A program made the translations under genes and the position numbers. The notes beneath the pieces were generated by a model that saw only the letters and a list, made by a program, of their open reading frames with translations, had not been told where the DNA came from and searched no databases. Source: Ottelia alismoides (taxonomy: Eukaryota; Streptophyta; Magnoliopsida; Alismatales; Hydrocharitaceae). Taken from it: a DNA stretch of 64,000 nucleotides. The DNA is taken from positions 781,501 through 845,500 of the forward strand of contig JAZKJV010010617.1 in assembly GCA_037367405.1 (NCBI GenBank), in the 5' to 3' direction. Positions 62,830-64,000 of this stretch are shown piece by piece; the first letter of the stretch is position 1, and each line of letters begins with the position of its first letter.

Positions 62830-64000
62830 AAGGCCTGGAAAGTTGGCGAAATGTAAATCAGTAAATTTAATAATTACTTATTGTAGTATGGTCGATTCAC
62901 ATTCATACAGAATTAAGTTAATAATCTCCATTAAGAGGGCTTGATTTTAATTTTTAATCTGGCAAGTCTAGGGTTGAACTCAAGGACATGAGCAATTATT
63001 CAACTTCATTTAATGATAATCGATGGTCTCGGTGATTTTCAGTCTTAAATTAATAACCCAAAATTCAATGCAAAATTTTCAAAACATTTTTATGCCTCTA
63101 ATTAATATGATAATCATGTGTATAATTAACAAATAAAGATAAATGACATAATAATATGCTCCAAGTTACTTTAATAATGACTTGTGATTCTTTTTAAATA
63201 ATTAATATAAGTCTAGTGTCAAATATATTCAATTCAACAATTGAAGGATTTAAATTAATTCATTATGCATGTTGAATAACAAGTATACTTCCTCTCAAGT
63301 TAAAATACGTGAAGGGTAAGCAATCACGATGATTTGAATATACTAAATCAAATAGGATGAAACAAGCTTTCCAATGACACTAATTTCATTTAATTTGGAT
63401 AAAAGGATCACAAGTTATTGAGATGACAACCTAGGGACACAAATACAATAAAAAGTACAAAGTTTTATAACAAACAAGAGCAAAAAATTGGACCTGAATG
63501 CAATTACAAAAATTCATTGATGTTAATAAAATAAATACTTCAAGTGTAGAAGGTCTTATCTATAAACTGAGAGTAAATGTGTTGACACTACAATTTGTAA
63601 GTACTTTATGTGTCATGGTGTATGTGCTGAGAGGACACGGCTCAGTGCAAAGTCTCTCTCTCTCTCTCTCATGGTTTGTTCGAGGTTAGGAAGGTACAAA
63701 TCTTTATCTTAAAGAAGAGCTTTGGGAAGGAGGCGTAGAGTACTGCCCACTGTAGGATTCTTCCCAAAAAGGGATGAATCTATCGGTAACTATTCTTTGT
63801 CCTGACGAAGATCTTGCACACAGAGAGGCTTTGCAGGTTGTGCTCAGGTAAGTTTCTTCTTCTCCTCCACTCTTCCCCAAAGTACCTAAAGGTCTAACCT
63901 TCCTGAAGACATCATAAAAAAAGGTAATACTCAGGTGATACTCTTATACATTCTAAAGGGTTGACTCGATGAAGGATCATCGGAGATGGACTTGGAAGTC
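62830..64000. other. Unassigned AT-rich sequence
   Basis: Similarity to element A stops near 62820. No RT, integrase or LTR end is recognised. Words such as ctagggttgaactcaaggac hint at another retroelement's non-coding sequence, but this is a guess. A (TC)n microsatellite lies at 63653-63670. No ORF above 65 codons. Confidence 0.4.
63653..63670. repeat. (TC)9 microsatellite
   Basis: Nine uninterrupted TC units. Confidence 0.9.

Noticed and set aside
1..64000. tRNA, rRNA, CRISPR, bacterial operon or viral genes
   Set aside because: No tRNA cloverleaf with A and B boxes, no rRNA, no regularly spaced repeats and no ribosome-binding-site operons were seen; primer-binding sites are the only tRNA-related sequences. 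No endogenous pararetrovirus was recognised.

Overview
The window is a plant (angiosperm) heterochromatin-like stretch built almost entirely from nested and decayed transposable elements. The evidence is plant-specific element families: Athila-type Ty3/Gypsy elements whose primer-binding sites resemble the tRNA-Asp type, a Ty1/Copia element with a tRNA-Met primer site, a CACTA (En/Spm) DNA transposon with TNPD- and TNPA-like genes, and RTE-type LINE debris. I see no convincing host gene, rRNA, tRNA, CRISPR array or prokaryotic feature. I cannot fix the species; nothing here separates monocot from eudicot securely.

Layout. (A) 1-14865: Athila-type element with very long LTRs (5' LTR cut by the window edge, 3' LTR about 11000-14865). 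Its gag, protease, reverse transcriptase and RNase H are recognisable but broken by stops and frameshifts, and the integrase is missing. 14866-15663: gag remnant of another Gypsy element. 15666-18391: a minus-strand LTR of the same broad family. 18392-18915 and 31395-33200: two halves of a locus resembling plant En/Spm-type transposase genes, split by element B. (B) 18916-31394: a second Athila-like element with a near-perfect 5-bp target duplication. It keeps LTRs, primer site, protease and a linker, but lacks recognisable gag core, RT, RNase H and integrase. 33433-42878: a CACTA transposon bounded by ATT duplications, with subterminal hairpin repeats, a solo Copia LTR (34004-36528, CTCCT duplications) in its 5' part, then TNPD- and TNPA-like pseudogenes. 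43340-44107: minus-strand LINE endonuclease fragment. (C) about 44108-62800 and perhaps beyond: a third Athila-like element whose protease gene is split by a full-length decayed Copia element (52131-62429). 62830-64000: AT-rich sequence I cannot assign.

How it fits together. Nesting gives relative order: the Copia family jumped into C and into the CACTA element after both were in place, and B landed in the older transposase-like locus. All proteins are broken, so nothing here looks autonomous. Many in-frame stops are TAG, TAA or TGA where family alignment expects CAG, CAA, CGA or TGG, the signature of methylcytosine decay. The most interesting non-coding signal is a short block, a CCAAT-like motif followed by a TTGACC/GGTCAA inverted W-box pair, that recurs at the equivalent place in four diverged Athila-like LTRs.

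I found no evidence for a novel biological system. The observations worth following are the conserved LTR promoter block, the four-fold polypurine/hairpin array in element B, and the nested-insertion chronology.
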